Source: an uncultured Clostridia bacterium (GTDB lineage: Bacteria > Bacillota > Clostridia > Oscillospirales > Oscillospiraceae). From it: a stretch of DNA of 6,891 nt. The stretch's first letter is position 1. Every line of letters begins with the position of its first letter. A program made the position numbers and the translations under genes. Under the pieces are notes generated by a model. The model worked only from the letters and a program-made list of their open reading frames with translations, was not told the origin of the DNA and searched no databases. Shown here piece after piece: positions 6,141-6,891 of this stretch. The stretch covers positions 1 through 6,891 of the forward strand of contig CAMWSZ010000159.1 in assembly GCA_947177005.1 (NCBI GenBank), written 5' to 3'.

Positions 6141-6891
6141 TTGACGAAACGAGGAAAGACTCCCGGGATGGGATTATATTTTCTGGCCATTATCCTGCTG
6201 CTGGCCGCCTACTACGTGTTCTACGGGAACCTGGGGACGCCTACGGTCACCTATGCCCGTGTAGAGGAACTGTTCCAGCGGGAAGAGGTGCAGAGCTTTG
6301 TGGTCAAGGACGGCAGCAGCCTGTACCTGACGCTTCAGGACGGCTCCGTTGTCCGCAATGAGCTGGAGGACACCTATCTGTTCCGGGAAGAAATGGGTCC
6401 CCTGGTCCGGGAACAGAAGGAACAGGGGATCATTCGGGACTACGATTTCAGCCCGGTCTATACACCGTCGTGGTGGAGTGAAATCCTGCTGTATGTGGTG
6501 CTGATCGGCGGAATCTTCCTGTTCTGGCAGTATATGATGGCCAAATCCCAGGGCGGCGGAGGCGGCGGTATGGATCAGGGCCGCCGGTTCGGCCGGGCCC
6601 GGATCCGTTTCGGCTCCGACAGCAAACACAAAACCGGTTTTCCGGATGTGGCCGGGGCGGAGGAGGAAAAGGCCGAATTGCAGGAGATCGTGGATTTCCT
6701 GAAGGAGCCTAAAAAATATCTGGATCTGGGGGCGCGCATCCCGAAAGGCGTGCTGCTGGTAGGCCCGCCGGGCACCGGAAAAACACTGCTGGCGAAAGCG
6801 GTGGCGGGAGAGGCCGGGGTGCAGTTCCTGTCCATTTCCGGCTCCGACTTCGTGGAGCTGTACGTGGGCGTGGGCGCAAGCCGCGTCCGGG
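6141..6891 (+). CDS. ftsH: ATP-dependent zinc metalloprotease FtsH, 5' part (runs off window)
   Basis: FtsH is a membrane-anchored hexameric AAA+ protease that degrades misfolded membrane proteins and selected regulators. About 250 codons are visible, frame open at the edge. The protein starts at TTG with a basic TKRGK, then a membrane segment (about 11-28), a short extracytoplasmic domain (about 30-110), a second membrane segment (about 115-131), and a Gly-rich linker (GGGGGG at 138-143). The AAA+ domain begins at TGFPDVAGAEEEK, with Walker A GPPGTGKT (208-215, Lys214) and the pore-loop region ELYVGVGASRVR at the window end. The central pore residue is Tyr241 rather than the Phe usual in FtsH. 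Walker B and the HExxH zinc site lie beyond the window. It follows hpt by 32 nt, the conserved tilS-hpt-ftsH order; no separate promoter is evident in the gap. Identity is certain, the TTG start likely. Confidence 0.95.
   Translation, partial: MTKRGKTPGMGLYFLAIILLLAAYYVFYGNLGTPTVTYARVEELFQREEVQSFVVKDGSSLYLTLQDGSVVRNELEDTYLFREEMGPLVREQKEQGIIRDYDFSPVYTPSWWSEILLYVVLIGGIFLFWQYMMAKSQGGGGGGMDQGRRFGRARIRFGSDSKHKTGFPDVAGAEEEKAELQEIVDFLKEPKKYLDLGARIPKGVLLVGPPGTGKTLLAKAVAGEAGVQFLSISGSDFVELYVGVGASRVR

Noticed and set aside
1..6891. Mobile element, CRISPR array, toxin-antitoxin, riboswitch, T-box or tRNA
   Set aside because: Both strands were read for direct and inverted repeats, transposase motifs and conserved RNA landmarks; none was seen, and coding genes account for almost all of the window.

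Overview
This is an ordinary, information-dense stretch of a low-temperature-type housekeeping locus from a GC-rich member of the Firmicutes, most likely class Clostridia and perhaps an Oscillospiraceae/Ruminococcaceae-like gut lineage. Three things point there: the gene order (gdpP-rplI-dnaB and tilS-hpt-ftsH are both classic Firmicutes blocks), strong AGGAG-type ribosome binding sites with ATG, GTG and TTG starts, and a sigma-A-type promoter, all in GC-rich DNA with GC-rich third codon positions. The lineage assignment is inference from style and was not confirmed by any search.

Layout, all genes on the + strand. 1-130 is the 3' end of rpmF (zinc-ribbon ribosomal protein bL32), closed by a clear intrinsic terminator (133-169). 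170-311 holds no recognisable gene. A near-consensus promoter (A/T-rich tract, TTGGCA, 17-bp spacer, extended -10 TGC-TATAAT; 311-354) then opens a tightly packed run: gdpP (418-2391, cyclic-di-AMP phosphodiesterase), rplI (2442-2891, ribosomal protein bL9), dnaB (2899-4248, replicative helicase), tilS (4238-5545, tRNA-Ile lysidine synthetase, overlapping dnaB by 11 nt), hpt (5557-6108, hypoxanthine phosphoribosyltransferase) and ftsH (6141 to beyond the window end, membrane AAA+ protease, TTG start). No terminator is visible between 418 and 6891, so the six genes could be one transcription unit.

Functionally the unit joins c-di-AMP turnover, ribosome assembly, DNA replication, decoding of AUA codons, purine salvage and membrane protein quality control. 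In Bacillus subtilis the first three genes and the last three sit at two separate chromosomal places; here they are fused head to tail. GdpP and Hpt homologues are both known targets of (p)ppGpp, which makes the joining interesting for stringent control, though that link is inference.

I looked for an undescribed system and did not find one: there are no mobile elements, CRISPR arrays, toxin-antitoxin pairs, riboswitches or unknown genes. The points most worth checking are a His-to-Asn change in the DHHA1 glycine motif of GdpP, weak conservation in the TilS C-terminal domain, the strong promoter that resets the gdpP start, and the merged operon.
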